From CAIOSQ01 sp044359885 (GTDB lineage Bacteria; Pseudomonadota; Alphaproteobacteria; CACIAM-22H2), in contig JBIKLI010000183.1 in assembly GCA_044359885.1 (NCBI GenBank), positions 1-8,604 of the forward strand: a DNA stretch of 8,604 nt, read 5' to 3'. A model generated the notes under the pieces. That model was not told where the DNA came from and did no database searches. It saw only the letters and a program-made list of their open reading frames with translations. This document shows, in pieces, positions 1-5,967 of this stretch (its first letter is position 1; each line of letters starts with the position of its first letter). Position numbers and translations under genes: made by a program.

Positions 1-885
1 GTCGCGATGCGCGGACGCGATTACGCGACGACGCAGCGCGGGGGCGGCGGCCTTGCGCGCCGCAAGCTTTCGTCCGCCGAGAGCGCGCTCGCCTGGGCCG
101 CGGTCACGCTGATCCTTCTGCTGGTGCTGTCGCCGCATATCGGCCTGCTGCTGCTGTCGTTCGCGACCATCTGGTCCTTTGCGCCCCTGCCCGACGCCTA
201 CACGACGGCGCATTACGCGAGGGTCTTCGGCGAAAGCTCGCTCTACATCCGGAACACGCTGATCTATGCCAGCCTCGCCGGCGCGATCGACGTCGCGATC
301 GGCACGGCGATCGCCTATCTGGTGCTGCGCACGAAGCTGATCGGCAGGCAGTGGCTGGACTGGACCGCGATGGCGGCGCTGGCGATCCCCGGCCTGGTGC
401 TGGGGATCGGCTATCTGCGATGCTTCTACGGGGTACAGTTGCCGGGCGGCCAGCCGCTGGCGACGCTCTGGATCATGATCGTGCTGGCGCTGGCCATACG
501 CCGGCTGCCCTACGCGCTGCGGGCGTGCCATGCGGCGCTGCAGCAGATCTCCGCCTCTCTCGAGGAGGCGGCCGAGAATCTCGGCGCGGACAAGGCGCGC
601 ACGCTGCGCCGGATCGTCGTGCCGCTGATGACCGGCGGGATCCTCGCGGGGTTCGTGACCAGCTTCTCGACCGCCGCGGTCGAACTGTCGGCGACGCTGA
701 TGCTTGTGCAGAGCAATTCCGACGCACCGCTGGCCTACGGGCTCTACGTGTTCATGCAATCGGCCGCCGGACGCGGGCCCGGCGCGGCGCTGGGCGTCAT
801 CGCCGTGCTGCTGGTGGCGGCATGCACCCTGGCCGCGCATCTGCTCGCCGAGCGCAACCAGAGGATCAAGGGAGAGGCCGCATGA
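1..885 (+). CDS. ABC importer permease, C-terminal half (FbpB/PhnU-like), 5' partial
   Basis: Inner-membrane channel subunit of a binding-protein-dependent ABC importer. The frame is open from base 1, and I treat it as cut by the window edge rather than starting at the ATG at 7. Permeases of this iron/phosphonate class usually carry two six-helix halves. The first residues (R-G-R-D-Y-A-T, then a glycine run) look like the linker between halves. Counting from the ATG at 7, hydrophobic helices lie near 28-56, 83-108, 120-141, 150-170, 210-235 and 258-282. The EAA loop that docks on the ATPase is clear: E187-A-A, G193, I203 and P206. The stop overlaps the ATPase start as ATGA, so the two are co-translated. 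The C-terminal stretch after the EAA loop (ELSATLML, then YGLYVFMQSAAGRGPG) resembles ferric iron or 2-aminoethylphosphonate permeases. Substrate is unproven, and a start at 7 as a half-size permease remains possible. Confidence 0.88.
   Translation, partial: VAMRGRDYATTQRGGGGLARRKLSSAESALAWAAVTLILLLVLSPHIGLLLLSFATIWSFAPLPDAYTTAHYARVFGESSLYIRNTLIYASLAGAIDVAIGTAIAYLVLRTKLIGRQWLDWTAMAALAIPGLVLGIGYLRCFYGVQLPGGQPLATLWIMIVLALAIRRLPYALRACHAALQQISASLEEAAENLGADKARTLRRIVVPLMTGGILAGFVTSFSTAAVELSATLMLVQSNSDAPLAYGLYVFMQSAAGRGPGAALGVIAVLLVAACTLAAHLLAERNQRIKGEAA
868..874 (+). promoter_or_regulatory. Ribosome binding site for the ABC ATPase
   Basis: AAGGGAG lies seven bases before the ATG at 882, inside the last codons of the permease. 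It supports that start and coupled translation of the two importer genes. Confidence 0.7.
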
Positions 886-1940
886 CCGCTTCGGGCATAT
901 CGATACGTGGCGTCGATCTGTCCTACGGCAGCAATCGCGTCCTGCGCGACATCGATCTGGAGATCGAGCCCGGCGAGTTCTTCGCCTTTCTCGGGCCGTC
1001 GGGCTGCGGCAAGACGACGCTGCTGCGTGCGATCGCCGGGTTCGCGCGCCCCGATCGCGGGCGGATCGCCGTCGGCGGCATCGACATCTCCGACCGGCCG
1101 CCTTGGAAGCGCGACGTCGGCATGGTCTTCCAATCCTACGCCCTGTGGCCGCACATGACGGTGCGGCGCAACGTCGCCTTCGGCCTCGAAGAGCGACGCC
1201 TGCCGCGGGCCGAGATCGAACGCCGCGTCGACGCGGCGCTGGAGCGCGTCGGGCTTGCGGCGCTTGCGGACCGGCGCCCCGCCCAGCTGTCGGGCGGACA
1301 GCAGCAGCGCGTCGCGGTGGCACGCACGATCGTGATCGAACCCAAGGTGCTGCTGCTCGACGAGCCGCTCTCCAATCTCGACGCCAAGCTGCGCGTCCAG
1401 GTCCGGCGCGAACTGCGCGACCTCCAGCAACGCCTGGGCATCACCACCATCTTCGTGACCCACGACCAGGAGGAAGCGAACACGATCTGCGACCGGATCG
1501 CGGTGATGAACGAAGGCGCGGTGCAGCAGGTCGGCACGCCGATGGACCTCTACGAGCGTCCTGCCAATCTCTTCGTCGCCGGATTTCTTGGCAGCGCCAA
1601 CATGCTGGACGGTCGCGCGAGTGCGGACGGGCGCGTCTTCGAGACGGCTGGCGGCGCGCGGATCCCGGTCCCCGAAGGCACCGCCCTCGGCGCCGGCGCA
1701 CGGCTCGTCTTCCGTCCGCAGGACGCGATCCTCAACCCCGGTCCGGCCCGCGAAGGCGACCTCAGCGGCACCGTCGTGCATCGCGAATTCCTCGGCGCAA
1801 TGGTCCGCTACGCGATCCGCGTCGCGGGCGAGGAGATCGTCGTCGATGCGCCGTTCCGCGCCGGCGACGCGTTGCTGACGACAGGGGCGCAGGCCCGGGT
1901 GGCTCTGCCGGCGCGAGCGGCGCTTTTCCTGGAGCGCTGA
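882..1940 (+). CDS. ABC importer ATP-binding protein with TOBE domain (FbpC/PhnT/PotA-like)
   Basis: Cytoplasmic ATPase of 352 residues that powers the importer whose permease lies just upstream. All nucleotide-binding motifs are intact: A-loop Tyr15, Walker A GPSGCGKT at 38-45, Q-loop Gln84 in VFQSYALWPHMT, signature LSGGQ at 136-140, Walker B LLLDEP with D160 and E161, D-loop around 164-167, and H-loop His194 in FVTHDQ. Residues from about 275 to the end form a beta-rich TOBE-type regulatory tail, as in the CUT1/iron/polyamine ATPases; the length is normal for these. The start is supported by AAGGGAG at 868-874, seven bases upstream, and by the 4-nt overlap with the permease stop. The LWPHM wording near the Q-loop is common in iron and phosphonate importer ATPases, but it does not decide the substrate. 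The solute-binding protein is not in the window. Confidence 0.95.
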   Translation: MTASGISIRGVDLSYGSNRVLRDIDLEIEPGEFFAFLGPSGCGKTTLLRAIAGFARPDRGRIAVGGIDISDRPPWKRDVGMVFQSYALWPHMTVRRNVAFGLEERRLPRAEIERRVDAALERVGLAALADRRPAQLSGGQQQRVAVARTIVIEPKVLLLDEPLSNLDAKLRVQVRRELRDLQQRLGITTIFVTHDQEEANTICDRIAVMNEGAVQQVGTPMDLYERPANLFVAGFLGSANMLDGRASADGRVFETAGGARIPVPEGTALGAGARLVFRPQDAILNPGPAREGDLSGTVVHREFLGAMVRYAIRVAGEEIVVDAPFRAGDALLTTGAQARVALPARAALFLER

Positions 1941-1972
1941 GGCGTCAGTCGGACAGGTAGCGCCGCTCCAGG
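1928..1972. repeat. Inverted repeat spanning two convergent stop codons
   Basis: The arm cctggagcg (1928-1936) is matched exactly by cgctccagg (1964-1972) across a 27-nt loop. Inside the loop is a second small hairpin, CTGA-ggcg-TCAG (1937-1948), which contains both stop codons. No T-run follows either side, so this is not a classical intrinsic terminator. The arms encode Leu-Glu-Arg at the C-terminal ends of both flanking proteins, so shared codon choice may explain the symmetry. It could still act as a two-way transcription barrier or 3'-end protector, since no other space exists between the genes. Confidence 0.35.
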
Positions 1973-3444
1973 TGGCGACGGAAGGCCTCGACACCGAGCT
2001 TGCGGCCCGTGGCGGCCTCGACGATCTCGTCTGTCGTCATCGACGCGGCCTTGGCATGGATGTTCGGCCGCACCCAGCCCATCAGCGGCGCGAAGTCGCC
2101 GCGCGTCAGCGCGGCGGGGATCCCGGGAACCGCGCGGGTCGCTGCCTCGAAGAACTGCGCCGCCGCCAGGGCGCCCAGCGTGTAGGTCGGGAAATAGCCC
2201 CAGGCGCCACCCGGCCAGTGGATGTCCTGCAGACAGCCGTCGCGATCGTCGGGCGGCACGACGCCGACCAGTTCCTTCATGCCGTCGTTCCAGGCCGCCG
2301 GCAGGTCGCCGAGCGAGAGATCGCCCGCGATCATCGCGCGCTCCAGCCGGAAGCGCAGGATGATGTGGCACGGATAGGTCGCCTCGTCGGCATCGACCCG
2401 GATCAGGCCACGCGCGACGCGGGTGTAGAGACGGTGGAGATTGTCGACCGACCATGCCGCACCGGAACCGCCGAACGCCTTGGCCGCCAGCGGTGCCAGG
2501 AACGAGACGAACTCGCGGCTGCGGCTGGCCTGCATCTCGACGAGCAGGGACTGGCTCTCGTGCAGCGTCATGCCGCGCGCCACGCCCGCCGGCTGCAGGC
2601 GCCGGTCGGCCGGCAATCCGCGCTCGTACATCGCGTGACCGGTCTCGTGCAGGACGCCCATCAGTCCGCGCGTGAAGTCGCTCTCGTCCCACCGGGTCGT
2701 GATCCGCACATCCTCGGGTACGCCGCCGCAGAACGGATGATGGCTCGTGTCGAGACGCCCATGCGTGAAATCGAAACCCACGGCGCGCATCAGCGTCTCG
2801 GCGAGTTCGCGCTGGCGCGCGGCGGGAAACGGACCGCCGAGCGGCAGGATCGCCGGCCGCCGCGCCTGACGCTCGATGATCCGCGCGATGGTCTCGGGCA
2901 GGAACGCCGCAAGCGCCTCGAACACGGCGGCGATCGCGGCGGCGCTGGCACCCGGTTCGTATTCGTCGAGCAGGGCGTCGTAGGGGTCGATGCCGAACGC
3001 GTCGGCCTTGATCCGCGCCGCTTCGACCACGAGGTCGAGAACGCGCTGCAGATGGGGCTTGAGGCCGGCGAAGTCGTTTGCGGCGCGCGCGCTGCGCCAG
3101 AGCATCTCGCACTCGGAGACCGCCAGCGATTGGGCGGAGACCAGGTCGCCGGGCAGCGCGCTGGCATGGCGCCACGCGCGACGCATCTCGCGCAGATTGG
3201 CGCGTGCCCATGGATCCAGGCGAATCGCGTCTTCGTGCTCGGCGCGATCAAGCCACTCGCCGACACGCGGATCGGTGAGCGCCTCGTGGGCGATAAGCCT
3301 GAGTTCGGCCAGCTGGGCGCCACGGATGCCGGCACCGCCTGTGGGCATCACCGCGGCCATGTCCCATTGCAGCACCCCAGCCGCCTCGCCCAGCAAGGCA
3401 AGACGGCGGAAACGTTGCTCGAGTTGCGCCATCGCTGCGTTCAT
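1945..3444 (-). CDS. M32-family zinc metallocarboxypeptidase (Taq/Pfu carboxypeptidase family)
   Basis: Soluble enzyme of 499 residues, the usual M32 length, predicted to remove C-terminal amino acids from peptides in the cytoplasm. It has no signal peptide or membrane helix. The active site is complete: HETGH at 266-270 supplies zinc ligands H266 and H270 and catalytic E267. The third ligand is E296 in HESQS (295-299). Other family blocks are visible: DTSHHPF at 232-238, DVRITTR at 245-251 (followed by Trp where Tyr is common), an EATYPCHIILR stretch near 354-364, and WPGGAWGYFPTYTLG near 410-424. The start at 3444 has AGGAGG seven bases upstream and overlaps the SURF1 stop by 4 nt, so it is probably read from the oxidase-assembly message. 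Its 3' end converges on the ABC ATPase with 4 nt between stops. The family assignment is very secure; any role in oxidase biogenesis is speculation. Confidence 0.96.
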   Translation of the reverse strand: MNAAMAQLEQRFRRLALLGEAAGVLQWDMAAVMPTGGAGIRGAQLAELRLIAHEALTDPRVGEWLDRAEHEDAIRLDPWARANLREMRRAWRHASALPGDLVSAQSLAVSECEMLWRSARAANDFAGLKPHLQRVLDLVVEAARIKADAFGIDPYDALLDEYEPGASAAAIAAVFEALAAFLPETIARIIERQARRPAILPLGGPFPAARQRELAETLMRAVGFDFTHGRLDTSHHPFCGGVPEDVRITTRWDESDFTRGLMGVLHETGHAMYERGLPADRRLQPAGVARGMTLHESQSLLVEMQASRSREFVSFLAPLAAKAFGGSGAAWSVDNLHRLYTRVARGLIRVDADEATYPCHIILRFRLERAMIAGDLSLGDLPAAWNDGMKELVGVVPPDDRDGCLQDIHWPGGAWGYFPTYTLGALAAAQFFEAATRAVPGIPAALTRGDFAPLMGWVRPNIHAKAASMTTDEIVEAATGRKLGVEAFRRHLERRYLSD

Positions 3445-4160
3445 GGACGGGCCTCCTGACGCTGGGACAGGACGAAGATGACCGTCAGCGCGATCGCCAG
3501 AGCGAACCAGGTCAGCGCATAGCCGAGATGGTTGTCCGGAAGCTGGAAGCGCGTCTGCCCGCCGAGCGGCGCGCCCTCGGGCGCCTGCGGATCGACTGCC
3601 GCCTCCAGATAGAACGGCGCGAGCGACGCCATGCCCAGCGCGCGCGCCATCTCCGGCAGATCATAGAAGAACCAGACGTTCTTTCCGGGATCGTTGTCCG
3701 GCATGAAGCGCGTTCTCTGTTGCGCAACCCGCAGCACGGCCCTCAGTTCGGTCTGCCCGGCGACCTGGGCCGCCGGGCGCCGCGCCGGATCCTTGCGCGA
3801 CGGTGGAACCCAGCCCCGGTTGACGAGCACCGGCGGCCCTTCGGCGCGATGCAGGACGACGAGGATGCAGGTTCCCTCGTTTCCACGCTGCGACCGGCAG
3901 GGCAGATAGAGTTCGCGTCCGTGATCCAGGCTGCCGCGCACGCTGACGCGCCGGAACTCCCAGGCGGAGGGATCGGCGAGAACCGGCGGCAGCGGCGTCT
4001 CCGCCATGGCCAGACGGTCTGCGCGCAACCCGTTGATCGCCCGCTTCTCGAAAAGGCGGACCACCTGCCATGTACCGAGAGACAGCAGCAGCAGGATCCC
4101 GCAGCCGGCGATCACGCTCGGCCAGAACCGGGGGCGGAAATCGCGCAGCAGCGCGTACAT
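3441..4160 (-). CDS. surf1: SURF1 family cytochrome oxidase assembly protein
   Basis: Membrane protein of 239 residues that helps heme a insertion into oxidase subunit I (Shy1/SURF1 family; Surf1c in Paracoccus). The layout is the family's: an N-terminal helix at about 15-35 with LGTWQVVRL at 28-36, a large periplasmic domain, and a C-terminal helix at about 212-232 introduced by NHLGYALTWFALA (210-222). The signature NRGWVP is at 114-119, and the DNDPGKNVWFFYDLPEMA block (155-172) is typical. Two cysteines, C88 and C98, lie in the domain and could pair in the periplasm (inference). The gene follows ctaE after 177 nt and overlaps the next gene by 4 nt. The ATG at 4160 has only a weak GAGG-type site upstream. 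No in-frame alternative start is better. Confidence 0.95.
   Translation of the reverse strand: MYALLRDFRPRFWPSVIAGCGILLLLSLGTWQVVRLFEKRAINGLRADRLAMAETPLPPVLADPSAWEFRRVSVRGSLDHGRELYLPCRSQRGNEGTCILVVLHRAEGPPVLVNRGWVPPSRKDPARRPAAQVAGQTELRAVLRVAQQRTRFMPDNDPGKNVWFFYDLPEMARALGMASLAPFYLEAAVDPQAPEGAPLGGQTRFQLPDNHLGYALTWFALAIALTVIFVLSQRQEARP
3452..3457 (-). promoter_or_regulatory. Strong ribosome binding site for the M32 carboxypeptidase
   Basis: On the minus strand AGGAGG sits seven bases before the ATG at 3444, within the final codons of SURF1. It fixes the start and suggests the carboxypeptidase can be translated well on its own as well as by coupling. Confidence 0.75.
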
Positions 4161-4213
4161 GGCGAGGGCCTCGGATATGGCCGCCTGGCGGCGTGGCGGG
4201 AACGACGCCGGGG

Positions 4214-4223
4214 GCGACGTCGC
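4214..4223. repeat. Perfect 10-bp palindrome upstream of SURF1
   Basis: gcgacgtcgc is its own reverse complement and lies 54 nt before the SURF1 start in non-coding DNA. A second, interrupted palindrome, gccgcc-t-ggcggc (4180-4192), is nearer the start. Either could be an operator half-pair, but in DNA this GC-rich short palindromes arise often by chance. I see no convincing -35/-10 promoter beside them. Confidence 0.2.
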
Positions 4224-4286
4224 GGACGGGACCAGCTTGCACTGGACCGACCCCGACTAGATGGTCCGCCCCGGCCTGCGGATCCA

Positions 4287-4309
4287 GGGCTGAAAAACGA
4301 TTTCAGCCC
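4287..4309 (-). terminator. Intercistronic stem-loop after ctaE (possible terminator or RNA-processing hairpin)
   Basis: The arms gggctgaaa (4287-4295) and tttcagccc (4301-4309) pair perfectly over 9 bp around a 5-nt loop, 28 nt past the ctaE stop. No U-run follows in the minus-strand transcript, so a full intrinsic terminator is doubtful. A partial terminator or a 3'-end stabiliser would let ctaE outnumber SURF1, which fits structural versus assembly roles (inference). The rest of the 177-nt gap (4161-4337) shows no gene. Confidence 0.45.
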
Positions 4310-4337
4310 GTCGCCGGTACCGTTCGTTCCGCCGCGA

Positions 4338-5198
4338 TCAGCCGATCGTCACGGCCGCCGCATACCACCAGTAGATCACGGCGAACAGGAACAGCCACAC
4401 CACGTCCACGAAATGCCAGTACCAGGCGGCAGCCTCGAAGCCGAAATGCTTCTCCGGCGTGAACTGGTTCTTGATCGCGCGAACCAGGCATACCGCAAGG
4501 AAGATCGTGCCGACCACGACATGGAAGCCATGGAAACCGGTCGCCATGAAGAAGACCGAGGGGTAGATCCCGTCCTTGAAGCCGAACGGCGCGTGGCTGT
4601 ACTCGTAGACCTGCAGCGCGGTGAACAGCACGCCCAGCATCACCGTCAGCGCCAGCCCCCAGATCAGCCCGTTGCGATTGCCCTCCCGCAGCGCATGATG
4701 CGCCCAGGTCACGGTGGTTCCCGACGTCAGCAGGATCACCGTGTTCAGGAACGGCAGGCCCCAGGGATTGAAGGTGATCACGTCCTTCGGCGGCCACAGC
4801 CCGCTCTCGGTGTGCTCGGGATAGAGCGCGAAATGGAAGAAGGACCAGAAGAACGCGACGAAGAACATCACCTCGGAGGCGATGAAGAGGAACATGCCAT
4901 AGCGCAGGCCCAGCCTGACCACGGTGCTGTGAAGCCCGGGCGTCCCGGACTCCTTCACGACAGCGCTCCACCACCCGTACATCGTGAACAGGACGAGTCC
5001 GACGCCGATCAGGATCTTCCAAGGCCCCAGCGCCTTCATCAGCGGTTCGAGGCCCGTGCCGAACACGCTCGGGTGCAGGAAGGAAATCGTGCCGAAGGAC
5101 AGGACCAATGCCGCAACGGAACCGACGATCGGCCAGGGGCTGGGCTCGACGAGGTGATAGGGCGCCTTCATCCCTGCGCCGTGGCTGGTGCCTGCCAT
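4338..5198 (-). CDS. ctaE: Cytochrome c oxidase subunit III
   Basis: Integral subunit of aa3-type oxidase, 286 residues, with seven predicted membrane helices. It carries no metals but supports proton uptake and stability of subunit I. Recognisable family features are the N-terminal PYHLVEPSPWP (13-23), FIASEVMFFVAFFW with the conserved membrane glutamate E109, HTESGLWPP (129-137), and NTVILLTSGTTVTWAHH (152-168). Further on are GFHGFHV (221-227) and a final HFGFEAAAWYWHFVDVVWLFLF block with H251, E255, H262 and D265. The ATG at 5198 has AAGGGGAG six bases upstream. The gene follows ctaG after 48 nt and precedes the intercistronic hairpin. Family and role are certain. Confidence 0.98.
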   Translation of the reverse strand: MAGTSHGAGMKAPYHLVEPSPWPIVGSVAALVLSFGTISFLHPSVFGTGLEPLMKALGPWKILIGVGLVLFTMYGWWSAVVKESGTPGLHSTVVRLGLRYGMFLFIASEVMFFVAFFWSFFHFALYPEHTESGLWPPKDVITFNPWGLPFLNTVILLTSGTTVTWAHHALREGNRNGLIWGLALTVMLGVLFTALQVYEYSHAPFGFKDGIYPSVFFMATGFHGFHVVVGTIFLAVCLVRAIKNQFTPEKHFGFEAAAWYWHFVDVVWLFLFAVIYWWYAAAVTIG

Positions 5199-5204
5199 GT
5201 TGGT

Positions 5205-5212
5205 CTCCCCTT
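5205..5212 (-). promoter_or_regulatory. Ribosome binding site for ctaE
   Basis: The minus-strand sequence AAGGGGAG ends six bases before the ATG at 5198. It is one of the strongest sites in the cluster, matching the need for equal amounts of a structural subunit. Confidence 0.75.
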
Positions 5213-5246
5213 GCTCTCGCTCTGGTCCCGGAATGGATCCGTCGTC

Positions 5247-5843
5247 TCAGTTGACCGGTGCCGGCCCGGCCGCCGCCGTTCGCCCGCCCGAACCCGATGG
5301 CTGCGCATCAAGCGCGCGGAAGAAGGTATAGGACAAGGTGATCGTGTCGACGCCGCGCATCTTCGGGTCGTCGGCGATCGCCGGATCGACGAAGAAGGAT
5401 ACCGGCATGTCCATGCTTTCGCCGGGCGCCAGTTCCTGCTCGGTGAAGCAGAAACAGGCAAGCTTGTGGAAATAGGGCGCGGCCTTGTGCGGCGTGACGT
5501 TGTACGTGGCCGTGCCGACCACCGGCACGTTTCCGACATTGGTGGCACGGTAAAACGACAGGCGTTCCTCGCCCACCCGCAGGACGACCTTGCGCTCGAG
5601 CGCTTCGAAGCGCCACGGCAGGTCGTTGCCTCCGATATCGGCGTTGAACCGAACGGTCACCTGCAGATCGCCGATGCGCTCCGGTGCGCGCTCGGCGCGC
5701 ATCGTCGTGCCACCGAAGCCGGTGACCTGGCAGAACCATCGGTAGAGGGGGACGGCGGCGAAGGACAATGCCCCCATCGTCGCCACCAGCCCGGCCAGGC
5801 AAAGGGCGACGCGGCCATTCGATCGGTTCGGCGCGGCACTCAT
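5247..5843 (-). CDS. ctaG: CtaG/Cox11 copper chaperone for the CuB site
   Basis: Membrane-anchored periplasmic copper protein of 198 residues that delivers copper to CuB in subunit I. One N-terminal helix (about 12-32) is followed by VPLYRWFCQVTGFGGTT, where C38 is the conserved cysteine just outside the membrane. A beta-sandwich domain carries the copper motif CFCF (C130 and C132) followed by EQELAPGESMDMPVSFFVDP. The C-terminal tail after about 179 is a Gly/Ala/Pro-rich low-complexity stretch and looks dispensable. The ATG overlaps the stop of the 41-codon gene upstream (ATGA), with a modest GGGGAT site a few bases before it, so the two are co-translated. Function follows directly from the intact motifs. 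Confidence 0.97.
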   Translation of the reverse strand: MSAAPNRSNGRVALCLAGLVATMGALSFAAVPLYRWFCQVTGFGGTTMRAERAPERIGDLQVTVRFNADIGGNDLPWRFEALERKVVLRVGEERLSFYRATNVGNVPVVGTATYNVTPHKAAPYFHKLACFCFTEQELAPGESMDMPVSFFVDPAIADDPKMRGVDTITLSYTFFRALDAQPSGSGGRTAAAGPAPVN

Positions 5844-5965
5844 TTGATCCCCATACGGACGATCGTGATCACGTAGAAGAGCAGACAGAAGCCAGCGACG
5901 GTCAGGCCGATCGCGAAATTCTTGGCGCGGCGGCGCCGCTCGAACTCGGCATCCATCGCGGCCAT
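5840..5965 (-). CDS. Tiny single-helix membrane protein of the oxidase cluster (CoxF-type; COA3-like pattern)
   Basis: A 41-residue protein, easily missed by gene finders. It starts 2 nt after the ctaB stop, and its own stop overlaps the ctaG start (ATGA); such tight packing on both sides argues strongly that it is real. A short charged N-terminus (MAAMDAEFE) leads to a basic patch, R10-R13 and K15, then N16 and one hydrophobic helix at about 17-36. It ends with R37, M38 and a final lysine. By the positive-inside rule the N-terminus should face the cytoplasm. Small genes at this position occur in other alphaproteobacterial cox clusters and are sometimes labelled CoxF or hypothetical. The spacing of N16, G20, L21, L28, Y31 and T34 recalls the helix of mitochondrial COA3, which binds newly made Cox1. 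A role as assembly factor for subunit I is inference. Confidence 0.85.
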   Translation of the reverse strand: MAAMDAEFERRRRAKNFAIGLTVAGFCLLFYVITIVRMGIK

Positions 5966-5967
5966 GC

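Noticed and set aside
744..1994. A 416-codon minus-strand open frame opposite the ABC ATPase
   Set aside because: It overlaps an ATPase with every motif intact and shows no domain of its own.
1972..3459. A 495-codon plus-strand open frame opposite the M32 carboxypeptidase
   Set aside because: The minus strand carries the full M32 motif set, so this frame is a codon-bias shadow.
3661..4242. A minus-strand frame reaching into the ctaE-SURF1 gap, considered as a possible DUF983 gene
   Set aside because: It lies out of frame over SURF1, lacks the paired cysteines and membrane helices of DUF983, and is Arg/Pro-rich noise.
3528..5876. A 782-codon open frame on the plus strand across SURF1, ctaE, ctaG and most of the tiny gene
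   Set aside because: It is fully antisense to four recognisable genes. Its translation is rich in Arg, His, Asp and Gln with no domain, as expected when GC-rich genes avoid stop-generating codons on the other strand.
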